A DNA stretch of 64,000 bases from Prevotella sp. UBA1705 (GCA_002317385.1 DCJH01000044.1:1-64000); one strand, 5' to 3'. Counted from the first letter of the stretch, positions 45,490-53,713 are shown. Notes: a model not told the origin generated them from the letters alone. Made by a program: numbers and translations.

Positions 45490-45531
45490 CTTTATCTTTT
45501 AATAATATCTACAAAATTTAGGATTACTATT

Positions 45532-45891
45532 TTAGACTATAGGTGGTCGCCATACGCTACAAATATAATTATTCAGCGTAATGGTCTGGTATTGTGTTAG
45601 ATACTTTGAAATAATAAGATAACGGTTATCAAAGACAAATTGATTATTACTAATATTAAAAAGCGAGAGCGAATGAGTTCCAGCATCCAAACAGAACGGT
45701 GTGCAAGTATCATTATGTTTATCAGGTGTATTTGGGACATTAGAAGCACCTGATGAAATATACGTGTTTTGTACTAATCCAATCTCTGTCTTTTCTTCTT
45801 GAAGTATACACACAAATCCATCTGTGCACAGACATGGGAATATTGCCAGTACAAGAATGTAAATGCTTAATATGTATACCATAATCTTCAT
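45532..45891 (-). CDS. Small exported cargo protein, DUF6660-like
   Basis: A 119-residue protein with a signal-like N-terminus (MKIMVYILSIYILVLAIFPCLCTDG). The Cys-containing motif DTCTPFCLDAG lies in the middle and the C-terminus is YICSVWRPPIV. It resembles small DUF6660-type proteins found beside RND metal pumps in Bacteroidetes; the family name is from memory. A metal-binding periplasmic role is plausible but unproven. ATG 45891 fits the promoter box at 45900-45907; the ATG at 45945 would lie upstream of that promoter. Confidence 0.65.
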   Translation of the reverse strand: MKIMVYILSIYILVLAIFPCLCTDGFVCILQEEKTEIGLVQNTYISSGASNVPNTPDKHNDTCTPFCLDAGTHSLSLFNISNNQFVFDNRYLIISKYLTQYQTITLNNYICSVWRPPIV

Positions 45892-45899
45892 AACGTGGG

Positions 45900-45907
45900 C
45901 AAAGGTA
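45900..45907 (-). promoter_or_regulatory. -7 promoter box of the RND cargo operon
   Basis: TACCTTTG on the minus strand, 8 bp before the ATG at 45891. A 19-bp palindrome (45918-45936) sits in the -20 to -35 zone. Confidence 0.6.
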
Positions 45908-45917
45908 GGAATTAGTT

Positions 45918-45936
45918 TTTGCAATTTGGTTGCAAA
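45918..45936. promoter_or_regulatory. Candidate metal-repressor operator
   Basis: A perfect 7-5-7 palindrome, tttgcaa-tttgg-ttgcaaa, overlapping the promoter region of the RND operon. Fur-family repressors bind palindromes of about this size, and a Fur-family gene lies in the same module. A half-site (ttgcaaa) lies near 39484-39490, upstream of the CDF gene. Confidence 0.55.
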
Positions 45937-46052
45937 GTTGATCATGGTAATGTCAGTTCAAATTTTAATATGTATTTCCATGTAGATAGTTTAGTAAAAA
46001 GACAACTTCATATCTAATATCAAATTGTTTAGGTATATATACCAATAATGAT

Positions 46053-46691
46053 TCAGAGACTTTTCAAGACGCTAATCACCGCTCGGATATAACCCGGATC
46101 TTCGGCATAACCGATGTTGCGCAGCCACAGCAGGTAGTTGCCTCCCTTGTAGCGGTATTGCACCTTGGTATAGTACGCACGGACGCTTTCCGTCCAGTGC
46201 TCGAATGTGAAGTATTGTCCCGTCTTGGGATTGGTCAGTCCGAACAGATTGTTTTTCGTTCGGCAAGCGTTTGAACGAAACCAGCCTGTTTCGAGGATGG
46301 CTTGCGCCAGCACGATTTTAGGAAAGAGTATACCGTTACGCTTGATTTCCTCGTAGAGATTGGATAATGTAAGTTCGGGAAGGTCTTTCGTAAGACGAAC
46401 GGTTGTTGGTATCTTAGCGGTTGTTTCCAAGGTAGGTTTCTGTCTTGCGTGTTTTTCTTGGGACGTCCTTTTGATGCGTTCTCGGACAGTTTTTGCGTCG
46501 TCTGACGAAATCGCTTTTTTCACCGAGAGCGTATCCTTTTTCATTTCATCAGCGTGAATATGCGGCTTCTGTTCAGTGTTTACAGGCTTTTGAGCCTCTA
46601 TTGCCTTTTCTTTTGTTATGGTGTAAAACTGGGCGGATGCCGTCAGTGGCAAAAGCACCAAACAGAGAAATAACAGAATAGTGTTGTGCAT
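46053..46691 (-). CDS. Glucosaminidase-domain peptidoglycan hydrolase
   Basis: A 212-residue exported protein with a signal peptide (MHNTILLFLCLVLLPLTASAQ) and a charged linker (about 25-95). A C-terminal glucosaminidase-type domain follows (FPKIVLAQAILETGWFRSNAC, with the catalytic Glu in AILETGW; NLFGLTNPKTGQYFTF). It should open the cell wall for the transfer channel, as VirB1-like enzymes do. It is divergent from the accessory operon that follows; ATG 46691 gives the clean signal peptide. Confidence 0.88.
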   Translation of the reverse strand: MHNTILLFLCLVLLPLTASAQFYTITKEKAIEAQKPVNTEQKPHIHADEMKKDTLSVKKAISSDDAKTVRERIKRTSQEKHARQKPTLETTAKIPTTVRLTKDLPELTLSNLYEEIKRNGILFPKIVLAQAILETGWFRSNACRTKNNLFGLTNPKTGQYFTFEHWTESVRAYYTKVQYRYKGGNYLLWLRNIGYAEDPGYIRAVISVLKSL

Positions 46692-46716
46692 TTCTATATC
46701 ACGTATTTGTTGAGAA

Positions 46717-46724
46717 TAATTTTG
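46717..46724 (+). promoter_or_regulatory. -7 promoter box for the accessory operon
   Basis: TAATTTTG (TAnnTTTG), 33 bp before the ATG at 46758. Confidence 0.5.
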
Positions 46725-46730
46725 TCGCAA

Positions 46731-46738
46731 CAAATTTA
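46731..46738 (-). promoter_or_regulatory. -7 promoter box of the glucosaminidase gene
   Basis: TAAATTTG (TAnnTTTG) on the minus strand, 39 bp before its ATG at 46691. It lies 6 bp from the opposing box, so the two polymerases would compete. Confidence 0.5.
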
Positions 46739-46757
46739 ACCGCTCATTATCAATCAA

Positions 46758-47537
46758 ATGGAAATTAACAACAAAAAAGAAATCGGACAGCTGCCCTACG
46801 AGAAGTTGGCATTGCTTGGCATCAGTCGTGAAAAGGCTGACAATATGCCCGAAGAAGTGAAGCGGAAGCTTGCAAACGGTGAAGTAACGCCTTTATTGCA
46901 AGTATCCATCAGTGCCCAAAATGGTGACGTCATCACGTTACCCATGAAACTGCAAGCCGTGACGGATGCCAACGGGAAAGCAGCTCTCTTAGCTTATCCG
47001 GTGCGTGCCGTCTTGGAGGTGGAACGTCATCGTGATTTGCGACTTACAGATCAGGAAGCTGAAAGGCTCAAACAAGGTGAAGTTCTTCAAAAGTCCCTCG
47101 ACATCAATGGTGAGAAAACCAAACAGTACCTGCAACTCGACCCTGAAACCAAGTCCATCATCCACCGAAAGGTAACAGATGTACAGTTAGAGCAGAAGCT
47201 CAAAGACATGGAAAAGGTCAATGATATCGAGTTAGGCACACAACAGAAGCAACAGGTACGTGAGGGAAAGGCAATAGAACTCAACGTTGGTGGCGAAAAA
47301 GTTTCCGTGGGCATCGACCTGAAAGAACCTCAGGGATTCAAAGTCATCAAGGGCGACCTCAAAGAGTGGGAACGCCAGCAGAAGCTCCGCTATGACGATG
47401 CGCACCCCGAATATGTGGGATTGGTGATGACTGACAAGAACCGCTGGGAATACCAACAGGTGGTCAATCGCCAGTCGCAAGAAAGAGCCATCAAATTGAA
47501 TCATAAGGAAACGGAAAACAAGGGACTTAAACGCTAA
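46758..47537 (+). CDS. DUF4099/DUF3945 domain protein
   Basis: A 259-residue, charged, soluble protein. The N-terminal part (LPYEKLALLGISREKADNMP) matches DUF4099. The rest contains DUF3945-type blocks such as LRLTDQEAERLKQGEVLQK and YLQLDPETKSIIHRK. These domains recur in accessory regions of Bacteroidetes ICEs; their function is unknown. It begins an operon that continues with the MutS-I fusion protein 4 bp later. Confidence 0.8.
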   Translation: MEINNKKEIGQLPYEKLALLGISREKADNMPEEVKRKLANGEVTPLLQVSISAQNGDVITLPMKLQAVTDANGKAALLAYPVRAVLEVERHRDLRLTDQEAERLKQGEVLQKSLDINGEKTKQYLQLDPETKSIIHRKVTDVQLEQKLKDMEKVNDIELGTQQKQQVREGKAIELNVGGEKVSVGIDLKEPQGFKVIKGDLKEWERQQKLRYDDAHPEYVGLVMTDKNRWEYQQVVNRQSQERAIKLNHKETENKGLKR

Positions 47538-47541
47538 GGTG

Positions 47542-48849
47542 ATGGCACAACAAGAAACAGACAAATCCCGTGAACCGCTCATGAAGCAGTTTGCGGAAAT
47601 CAAGACCAAGCACCCCGATGCAGTCTTGCTTTTCCGTGCCGGCGACTTCTACGAAACATACAAGGAGGATGCGCACACGGCATCCAAAACCCTCGGCATC
47701 ACGCTGACGCGGTTCAAGGACGGGACGGAGATGGCTGCCTTTCCACATTATGCCCTCGATACTTATCTACCCAAACTCATTCGAGCCGGTCATCGGGTCG
47801 CCATTTGTGATAAGCTGGAAGTCCCGAAGCAGAGAAAAGACCATCAGGAAGATAAAGCGCAGGAAAAGGAATATGGAGTAATTGAGAAAGTTCAACGATT
47901 TGAAGACAATAATATGGCAAACAAGAAGAAAGAACAGGCCAAGCAGGAAGAGCCTGCCAAGACGGTGAAAAACGCTGCCGAGGAGAAACCTGCCAAGGAA
48001 CAAAAGGTTAAGTCCGCTGAAAAGACCGAACAGAAAACGGATACTAAGGCGGAAAACAAACAGGACGCCGAAGCCAAGCAGGAACGCAAACCACGTGAGC
48101 CACAGATGGTGACGGTCAATGGCGACAAAGTATCACACGGACATGCCTACCAGAGCAAGACCAATCCCGAAGATTGGTTCTTTACGGCCAAGCTGAACGG
48201 ACAACAGCTCAAACCGCAGAAGATGGACGCTGCCGACCTTGCAGCCTACCAGAAAAAGGAAATGACCGTACCGCAACTCATGGAGAAGTATTATCCCACG
48301 AAGTTGCAGGAAAAGGTGGCGGAAGATGCCTACAAAATGCCCAAGGCCATGGCCGGACCTGACGGTGACATCAGTATCAACAAATTCAATGTGTACAAGG
48401 AAAAGGATGAACAGCGTCCTGACTTCGGCAAGTACAAGTTCTATGCCGAGGTGGGGGAAGCAAAGATGTCCACGGTCGCCTCACGAGCCGACCTTAATGC
48501 TTACTTCGACCGTGTGGCCACACCACAGCAACTAGTGGAGAAGAACTTCGGTGAACGTCTCCACTTGCAATCGGCCTATGAGAAATACAGCCTGCCCGAA
48601 GGTGTGGACCCCAAGGGTGTCAGGGTTGCCAAAGACCGAGGTGACAACAAGTGGAAAGTTTCCGTGGATTTGGGCGAAAAAGGAAAGACCTCACAGAAAG
48701 AGATTTCTTTTGATGATGGTTTCGCTCTTTTCAAAACCAAGACGGCCACACGTGAGCAGATTGCAGCCAAGCATCTCAATAACGAGATAAAAGGGTTGCT
48801 CACGGCACCGGTGGCCAAGATGGAAAAGTCTGCCTCCGTCAAGATGTAA
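47542..48849 (+). CDS. MutS mismatch-recognition domain fused to DUF3945-type repeats
   Basis: A 435-residue fusion. Residues about 8-95 match domain I of MutS, with the mismatch-binding Phe-x-Glu kept in FRAGDFYETYKEDA and the following LGITLTRF and PHYALDTYLPKLI. A Lys/Glu-rich linker follows (about 130-190). The C-terminal half has two similar repeats (SHGHAYQSKTNPEDWFFTAKLNGQQL; KYKFYAEVGEAKMSTVASRADL) of the DUF3945-like type. The MutS ATPase and clamp domains are absent. It may sense distorted or single-stranded ICE DNA. ATG 47542 is used rather than the GTG at 47539. Confidence 0.8.
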   Translation: MAQQETDKSREPLMKQFAEIKTKHPDAVLLFRAGDFYETYKEDAHTASKTLGITLTRFKDGTEMAAFPHYALDTYLPKLIRAGHRVAICDKLEVPKQRKDHQEDKAQEKEYGVIEKVQRFEDNNMANKKKEQAKQEEPAKTVKNAAEEKPAKEQKVKSAEKTEQKTDTKAENKQDAEAKQERKPREPQMVTVNGDKVSHGHAYQSKTNPEDWFFTAKLNGQQLKPQKMDAADLAAYQKKEMTVPQLMEKYYPTKLQEKVAEDAYKMPKAMAGPDGDISINKFNVYKEKDEQRPDFGKYKFYAEVGEAKMSTVASRADLNAYFDRVATPQQLVEKNFGERLHLQSAYEKYSLPEGVDPKGVRVAKDRGDNKWKVSVDLGEKGKTSQKEISFDDGFALFKTKTATREQIAAKHLNNEIKGLLTAPVAKMEKSASVKM

Positions 48850-48892
48850 TTCAAAACAGTTCAAACAATCAAACAAAGAAAATCGAAGATAT

Positions 48893-49120
48893 ATGTCAAC
48901 AATGAATCATGAGGAGTTGGTGGAACTCCTTCAACAAGGTAGAATCGGACACCTCCGTTTTGTGTTAGAGAGTGAGGATGCAGAGGATTTTTTGGAATGG
49001 TGTCGCACCCATGGCACTGACCCCTCGGATGAATCCGCAGAGTTTTACATCGAGCAGACGGACATCGACCACATGGACCGTCAGGTAATCGACGACGAGG
49101 ACTATGGCATCTGGAACTGA
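48893..49120 (+). CDS. Small acidic ICE protein
   Basis: A 75-residue, very acidic protein (net strongly negative; EFYIEQTDIDHMDRQVIDDED). Not recognised. Its 3' end overlaps the ArdC-like gene by 17 bp in another frame, so translation is coupled. Small acidic DNA-mimic proteins occur beside antirestriction genes, which is a possible but unproven role. Confidence 0.7.
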   Translation: MSTMNHEELVELLQQGRIGHLRFVLESEDAEDFLEWCRTHGTDPSDESAEFYIEQTDIDHMDRQVIDDEDYGIWN

Positions 49121-50438
49121 CGAACGTTCATCTGGCATATCAAGCGGACAGGCGGCATTGGACCGCTTCGCTGCAATGATGATTGAACGGATGGAGCAGA
49201 TGAAGTCTACCGGGTGGAAGAAAGGTTGGATTGGAGGAGCCGGAGGATTTGCAGGACTGCCCCAGAATGTGGGCGGTCGGAACTATTCCGGTTCCAACTC
49301 CTTCTTCTTACATCTATACACGGCAGTCAAGGGCTATGACATGCCGGTCTATCTCACCTTCAAACAGGCTCACAACCTGAAAGCGCACGTGCTCAAAGGA
49401 GAAAAAGCTTTTCCCGTGGTCTATTGGGATATGTTGGTGAAGGACAAGAACGGTCGGCGGGTCAGCTCGGATGAGTACCGTGGCATGAGCAAAGAACAGA
49501 AGAAAGACATGGAGGTGTTTCCTTTTGTGAAGTCATTCCCGGTCTACAACATTGCGCAAACCAATCTGGCCGAGGTGCAGCCCGAACGTGTGGTCAAACT
49601 GCAAGAACGCTTCAAAGCCCCCGAAATCCATGACACCGAAGGGATGTATGTTCACACGGCACTCGACCGTATGGTGCAGACCCAAGGCTGGCTATGTCCC
49701 ATCCATGCTGACCAACCACGAGATGGTGCCTACTACTCTCCCTCACGTGACATTGTGGTCGTGCCCATCAAGGCACAGTTCAAGGCAGGGAAAAGCGAGG
49801 AGGAAATCTATCGGGGCGGTATGGAGTATTATTCAACCATGCTCCATGAGATGACGCACTCCACCATGACCCCCGAACGGCTCAACCGTGAGGTGGGCGG
49901 ACGCTTCGGCGACCCGAAATATGCAAAGGAGGAGCTGGTGGCAGAACTGACGGCAGCCATGATCAGCCACTCCATGGGTTTCGACTCCAAGGTGACGGAC
50001 AACTCGGCCGCTTATCTGGATTCGTGGATAGGTGTACTCAAAGAAGAACCAAAGTTCATCGTTTCGGTGATGTCCGACGTGAACAAGGCTTCGGAACTCA
50101 TCCTTGACCACGTAGACAAACAACGTCTGGCACTGGGTGAACAGCCTTATCTGGCCAAGAATGACCCGTTCACACCCTTGGCAGAAGGTGAGCATGTACC
50201 TTTCAAGAACGCAGCCATCATCAAGACACGTTCGGGAGAGTATGCCATCCGCGCCAGCTATGACGGTGTGGAATTAGGATTGAAGCCGGTCGATAAGGGT
50301 ACTGCCAAGACCTATTTCCAACTCACGGACATGAAGGACAAGCAGGCCTTTCTCCACCTCACGGCACAGAAAACCTACGGCCCTGAGTTGGCTTCCTTAC
50401 AACAATCGAGACAGGAAAAGACCGGGTTAAGAATCTGA
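49104..50438 (+). CDS. ArdC-like antirestriction/zincin metallopeptidase protein
   Basis: A 444-residue protein with an N-terminal ArdC single-stranded-DNA-binding domain (about 10-110: ALDRFAAMMIERMEQMKSTG, FLHLYTAVKGYDMPVYLTFKQA). A zincin-like peptidase domain follows, with the HExxH motif in MLHEMTHST (about 250) and the downstream Glu in KEELVAELTAAMI. ArdC of pSa protects incoming DNA from restriction. The C-terminal 70 residues (NAAIIKTRSGEYAIRASYDG) form an added domain. It is expressed with the MutS-I fusion and toprim protein. Confidence 0.85.
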   Translation: MASGTDERSSGISSGQAALDRFAAMMIERMEQMKSTGWKKGWIGGAGGFAGLPQNVGGRNYSGSNSFFLHLYTAVKGYDMPVYLTFKQAHNLKAHVLKGEKAFPVVYWDMLVKDKNGRRVSSDEYRGMSKEQKKDMEVFPFVKSFPVYNIAQTNLAEVQPERVVKLQERFKAPEIHDTEGMYVHTALDRMVQTQGWLCPIHADQPRDGAYYSPSRDIVVVPIKAQFKAGKSEEEIYRGGMEYYSTMLHEMTHSTMTPERLNREVGGRFGDPKYAKEELVAELTAAMISHSMGFDSKVTDNSAAYLDSWIGVLKEEPKFIVSVMSDVNKASELILDHVDKQRLALGEQPYLAKNDPFTPLAEGEHVPFKNAAIIKTRSGEYAIRASYDGVELGLKPVDKGTAKTYFQLTDMKDKQAFLHLTAQKTYGPELASLQQSRQEKTGLRI

Positions 50439-50450
50439 TGGAGGACGAAC

Positions 50451-51629
50451 ATGGCAGATTACAAGGTAAACTTCAAGTCGTTCAAAGCCCGTGTCGGTAT
50501 CGACGACGTGGCTTATTCATTAGGTTACAGGCTCGACCGTAAGGCCGGTGTGGGACGTTATATCGAACTGGTGCTTGGCGATGAGCATAACCGCCGTGAC
50601 ACCATTATCGTAAGCCGACCTCACGACAAAGCCAAACAGATATTCTTCCGCAGGGACGGTTCCAAGGGGGATGTGGTGACGTTTATTCGTGAGAACTTGA
50701 ACGCCTTCCTAGTTACGGGGCAGGACGACTGGCAAAAGACTGCCAAGGTGCTCGCTCGATTTGCCATGATGCCTGAGCCGGAGTACTCAGAGGATAGAGC
50801 CTACCTGCACGCTTCAAGACCATCATCGGTATTTGAAAGTTCAAGGTATGAGACACTGCCCATCCCGGAGGATAAGATACCGCCCTTTTTTCAGCAGAGA
50901 GGATTCACGGCAGAAACGGTCAGAACACTTGCCCCTTTCATAACTTTGATCCGGGATAAGGAGAATACACGCTTCGACGGCTATAACATCGGTTTCCCGT
51001 ATACAGATGACAAACACGATGACATCCGTGGGTATGAGATACGGGGCTATGGCGGATACAAGTCCAAAGCAGCCGGGACGGATTCCTCGACGGCGGCTTG
51101 GGTGGCGGATTTGTCGGGTAATGGCAGTGGACGGGTCAGAAATGTGTTTTTCTGCGAATCCGCTCCGGATGCCATGGCATTTTACCAGCAAAACCGCCTA
51201 CAATTAGGTAGTGATATTGCCTTGGTGTCCTTGGGCGGCACCTTTTCCGACGGACAAATTAAGGGGGTGCTTAACCGCTTTCCAAAGGCACGTCCTTTCG
51301 ATTGCTTCGACAACGACCTGGCAGGACGCATCTATGGTCTTAGGCTGTTGGCATTGGTGGAGAACATTCCTCTCAAAGTGAATAAGTACGGTGACGGTTT
51401 GCAAGTGAGTATGGGTGACAAGCGTTTCGAGCCTGACATGGCACGTTCGCTTACCGCACAGGTGAGTGAACACTTCTCCATCCGCTACCGCATGGGGACA
51501 TGGCTGCCACCCAAGGCGTTCAAAGACTGGAACGATTGCGTACTCAACAAACCAATGACACCGGTAATGAGCGTACATAAAGAAGAAAGGGAACATAATT
51601 TGGCCGGGCGACGTGCCGGTCTGAAATAA
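50451..51629 (+). CDS. Toprim-domain (primase-like) protein
   Basis: A 392-residue protein. The N-terminal part (about 10-95) looks like a primase-associated zinc-less domain (YRLDRKAGVGRYIELVLGDE, FRRDGSKGDVVTFI). A toprim-like domain follows (about 220-300: NVFFCESAPDAMAFYQQNR, ALVSLGGTFSDGQ, PFDCFDNDLAGRIYG), with the Glu and DxD positions kept. This layout matches DUF3991/toprim proteins of Bacteroidetes ICEs. It may prime second-strand synthesis after transfer. Lies 12 bp after the ArdC-like gene. Confidence 0.82.
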   Translation: MADYKVNFKSFKARVGIDDVAYSLGYRLDRKAGVGRYIELVLGDEHNRRDTIIVSRPHDKAKQIFFRRDGSKGDVVTFIRENLNAFLVTGQDDWQKTAKVLARFAMMPEPEYSEDRAYLHASRPSSVFESSRYETLPIPEDKIPPFFQQRGFTAETVRTLAPFITLIRDKENTRFDGYNIGFPYTDDKHDDIRGYEIRGYGGYKSKAAGTDSSTAAWVADLSGNGSGRVRNVFFCESAPDAMAFYQQNRLQLGSDIALVSLGGTFSDGQIKGVLNRFPKARPFDCFDNDLAGRIYGLRLLALVENIPLKVNKYGDGLQVSMGDKRFEPDMARSLTAQVSEHFSIRYRMGTWLPPKAFKDWNDCVLNKPMTPVMSVHKEEREHNLAGRRAGLK

Positions 51630-51639
51630 TGTATGACGT

Positions 51640-52386
51640 ATGAAAACGAAGAAACGCAAAAGATACCTCCTTCTCGGCATCTGCCTTTCCCTGATGTGGA
51701 GTTGGCAAGCCAAAGCCCAACAGACCGACCCCGCACTGACGGCTGCTGTTGTGGCACAGACCGTGGAGATGAACAACATCCACGAAAAGCGGCGCAAGAT
51801 GCAAGAGAAAATCATCGCAGCCGAAGCTGCCGTAACGGTGGCATTGGACCGAGTGCACAGCGTGGAGAACAAGATGCTCGACTATCTTTCCAACGCACAG
51901 GGTGCCATGCAGAATCTCTATCAGGTAAAGCGGGCGGCAGAATTGGTGTCCAGGGAGATACCAAAGAACTGTGACTTGCTGCGCAAATCGGTGAAAGGGA
52001 ATCTCAAAGGAACGGCAATAGCGGCCTTGGTGTCGGATGAACTGACGGACGTGGCCACACAGATGGCAGCCCTCTATCCGTTCATGAAGCAGCTGGTGAC
52101 CTCCGGAAGTTACACGGTAACGGATAGTGACGGGAAGAAAAGCAAACACAAGGTCAATCTACTCAATTCTGCCGAACGCTACTATGTAGCCAATGAGGTG
52201 GTCACTCGCTTGGAAACCATCAACACCGACCTGTTTATTCTCGCATGGCAGATACGCACACTCTCATGGAACGACCTGTGGTTCAAACTCGACCCGGAGG
52301 GTTGGGCCAGTGTGATGTCAGGCAAGAATATCGTTGAAGGTATCATCCGCGAATGGCAGGTTGCGGAACTTAGAGTATGGAAATAG
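51640..52386 (+). CDS. Second TraI-like exported protein
   Basis: A 248-residue protein with a signal peptide (about 1-27, ending SWQAKAQ) and a helical, coiled-coil mature part (NNIHEKRRKMQEKIIAAEAA). Its C-terminus (NDLWFKLDPEGWASVMSGKN) resembles that of the protein after traG (28186-28923, NDLCFAIDPEGWANVVSMKN). It is therefore a probable paralogue, encoded outside the tra operon beside DNA-metabolism genes. It may be an alternative VirB5-like tip protein. Confidence 0.75.
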   Translation: MKTKKRKRYLLLGICLSLMWSWQAKAQQTDPALTAAVVAQTVEMNNIHEKRRKMQEKIIAAEAAVTVALDRVHSVENKMLDYLSNAQGAMQNLYQVKRAAELVSREIPKNCDLLRKSVKGNLKGTAIAALVSDELTDVATQMAALYPFMKQLVTSGSYTVTDSDGKKSKHKVNLLNSAERYYVANEVVTRLETINTDLFILAWQIRTLSWNDLWFKLDPEGWASVMSGKNIVEGIIREWQVAELRVWK

Positions 52387-52411
52387 AATCACCAACTTTT
52401 ATTATATCTAT

Positions 52412-52957
52412 ATGCAAACTGAATCGAAATTTATTGGAAGCTGTCCGCTCTGCGGCGGCAATGTGGTAAAGACCTGCAAGGGCTACCGCTGTGAACACAA
52501 CATCGGAGAAAGTCCGACTTGCCCGATGAACATCAACGGCATCATCGGCAACCGAAAGATGTGTGACGAAGAAGTCGCAACACTGCTGACCAAGGGCAGC
52601 ATCATGCTCGATGGCTTTGCCACCAAGGAGGGAAAGGCTTTCCCGGCTATTCTTACGCCCAATACGGAAGGCGGTCTGGACATGAACGCCAAGGTATGCG
52701 ACTGTCCCGTCTGTGGCGGAGAGCTGCGAGTGGGCAGCAGGGCATTTAACTGCATCAACTACAATCGGGAAAACGACCCTTGTACGTTCTCTATCTGGCG
52801 GAACATTGGCGGACACCAGCTAACCATGGAGGAAGTGAGGGAGATTTGTCAAAACGGTATCACCTCCGGTGAGTTGGAGATGTACCGTGATAACGGGTCG
52901 ATCTATCGTAAGAAATTAGGGCTTTCACCCGACAAACACCAAATCATCAAGATATGA
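52412..52957 (+). CDS. Zinc-ribbon protein, topoisomerase C-terminal-repeat type
   Basis: A 181-residue protein with two zinc-binding modules: CPLCGG..C..YRCEH (about 11-30) and CPVCGGELRVGSRAFNC (about 99-115). Each precedes a Trp/Phe-containing stretch, as in the C-terminal repeats of topoisomerase IA. No topoisomerase catalytic core is attached. A free zinc-ribbon DNA-binding protein of the ICE is a reasonable guess. ATG 52412 is used; the longer frame overlaps the previous gene. The next gene starts at the overlapping ATGA. Confidence 0.75.
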   Translation: MQTESKFIGSCPLCGGNVVKTCKGYRCEHNIGESPTCPMNINGIIGNRKMCDEEVATLLTKGSIMLDGFATKEGKAFPAILTPNTEGGLDMNAKVCDCPVCGGELRVGSRAFNCINYNRENDPCTFSIWRNIGGHQLTMEEVREICQNGITSGELEMYRDNGSIYRKKLGLSPDKHQIIKI

Positions 52958-53496
52958 AGAACAAGAAACTCATTCTCATCGCAGGGATTGTGTCCCTGTT
53001 GGTTGTCTGCGGACTCGCATTGGGTCTGATGTACAGTGGCAGTCCCAAAGACAAAGCGGTCATTGTGGCTGAAAAGGCATTGATGGCCACTGTGGATTAT
53101 CCCAACTCTGTCAGAATTATCGGCATCAGCCATCCTGATTCCGTCTATGGCAGGGACTATATCACTCCACAGGAAAAACTGTCTCTTTCCATGACCATGA
53201 TGAAGATTCATGAGAAAGTAATGAAGGAAACCAACGGCTTCGAGAATTTCAATCCCAAAGACAGGCAGACAGCGGAGATGATGGAGCGACAGATGACGGC
53301 TATGGCGGTCTTGCGTTCGCTCGTCCCTCCTGAACAGCCACATGGCATCACCGAAAAGCCATTCAGTGGCTGGAAAGTCAAGGTGGAATACGAAGCACGA
53401 AGTTCCAGAGGGGTTCCTTATCGCTCTGAATATTGGTTCATCCTCGATAAGGATGCCCAATGCGTCATCAAGTCATTTGAGATTCCTCTCTTGTAA
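52954..53496 (+). CDS. Membrane-anchored protein of unknown function
   Basis: A 180-residue protein with one N-terminal membrane anchor (about 5-28, LILIAGIVSLLVVCGLALGL) and a periplasmic domain. The block FSGWKVKVEYEARSSRGVPYRSEYWFILDKDAQCVIKS suggests a beta-sheet fold near the C-terminus (cited in part: KVEYEARSSRGVPYRSEYW). Not recognised. Translationally coupled (4-bp overlap) to the zinc-ribbon gene. Confidence 0.72.
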   Translation: MKNKKLILIAGIVSLLVVCGLALGLMYSGSPKDKAVIVAEKALMATVDYPNSVRIIGISHPDSVYGRDYITPQEKLSLSMTMMKIHEKVMKETNGFENFNPKDRQTAEMMERQMTAMAVLRSLVPPEQPHGITEKPFSGWKVKVEYEARSSRGVPYRSEYWFILDKDAQCVIKSFEIPLL

Positions 53497-53533
53497 GTTA
53501 ATCATGTATCAACCTAACCGAATTATTATGTGT

Positions 53534-53713
53534 ATGAATCTGATGCTCGAACAAATCGAGCCTAAAATGAAAGCCTTTATCAAGGATGCCACCGCTCAAT
53601 ACGAACGTGGCAATAAGGCAGCAGGCAGGCGGGCACGCCGAACCTCTCTTGAACTGGAAACACTGCTCAAACAGTTTCGCAAGCGTTCGATGGCGTTTTC
53701 CAAACGGTTATAA
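53534..53713 (+). CDS. Histone-H1-like small basic protein
   Basis: A 59-residue, lysine/arginine-rich protein (EPKMKAFIKDATAQYERGNK, AAGRRARRTSLELETLLKQF) resembling the Hc1/H1-like nucleoid proteins found in Bacteroidetes and their ICEs. It probably coats or compacts element DNA. In-frame ATGs at 53504, 53528 and 53543 are alternatives; 53534 gives the start nearest to homologues as remembered. It ends the accessory operon and is followed by a terminator. Confidence 0.7.
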   Translation: MNLMLEQIEPKMKAFIKDATAQYERGNKAAGRRARRTSLELETLLKQFRKRSMAFSKRL

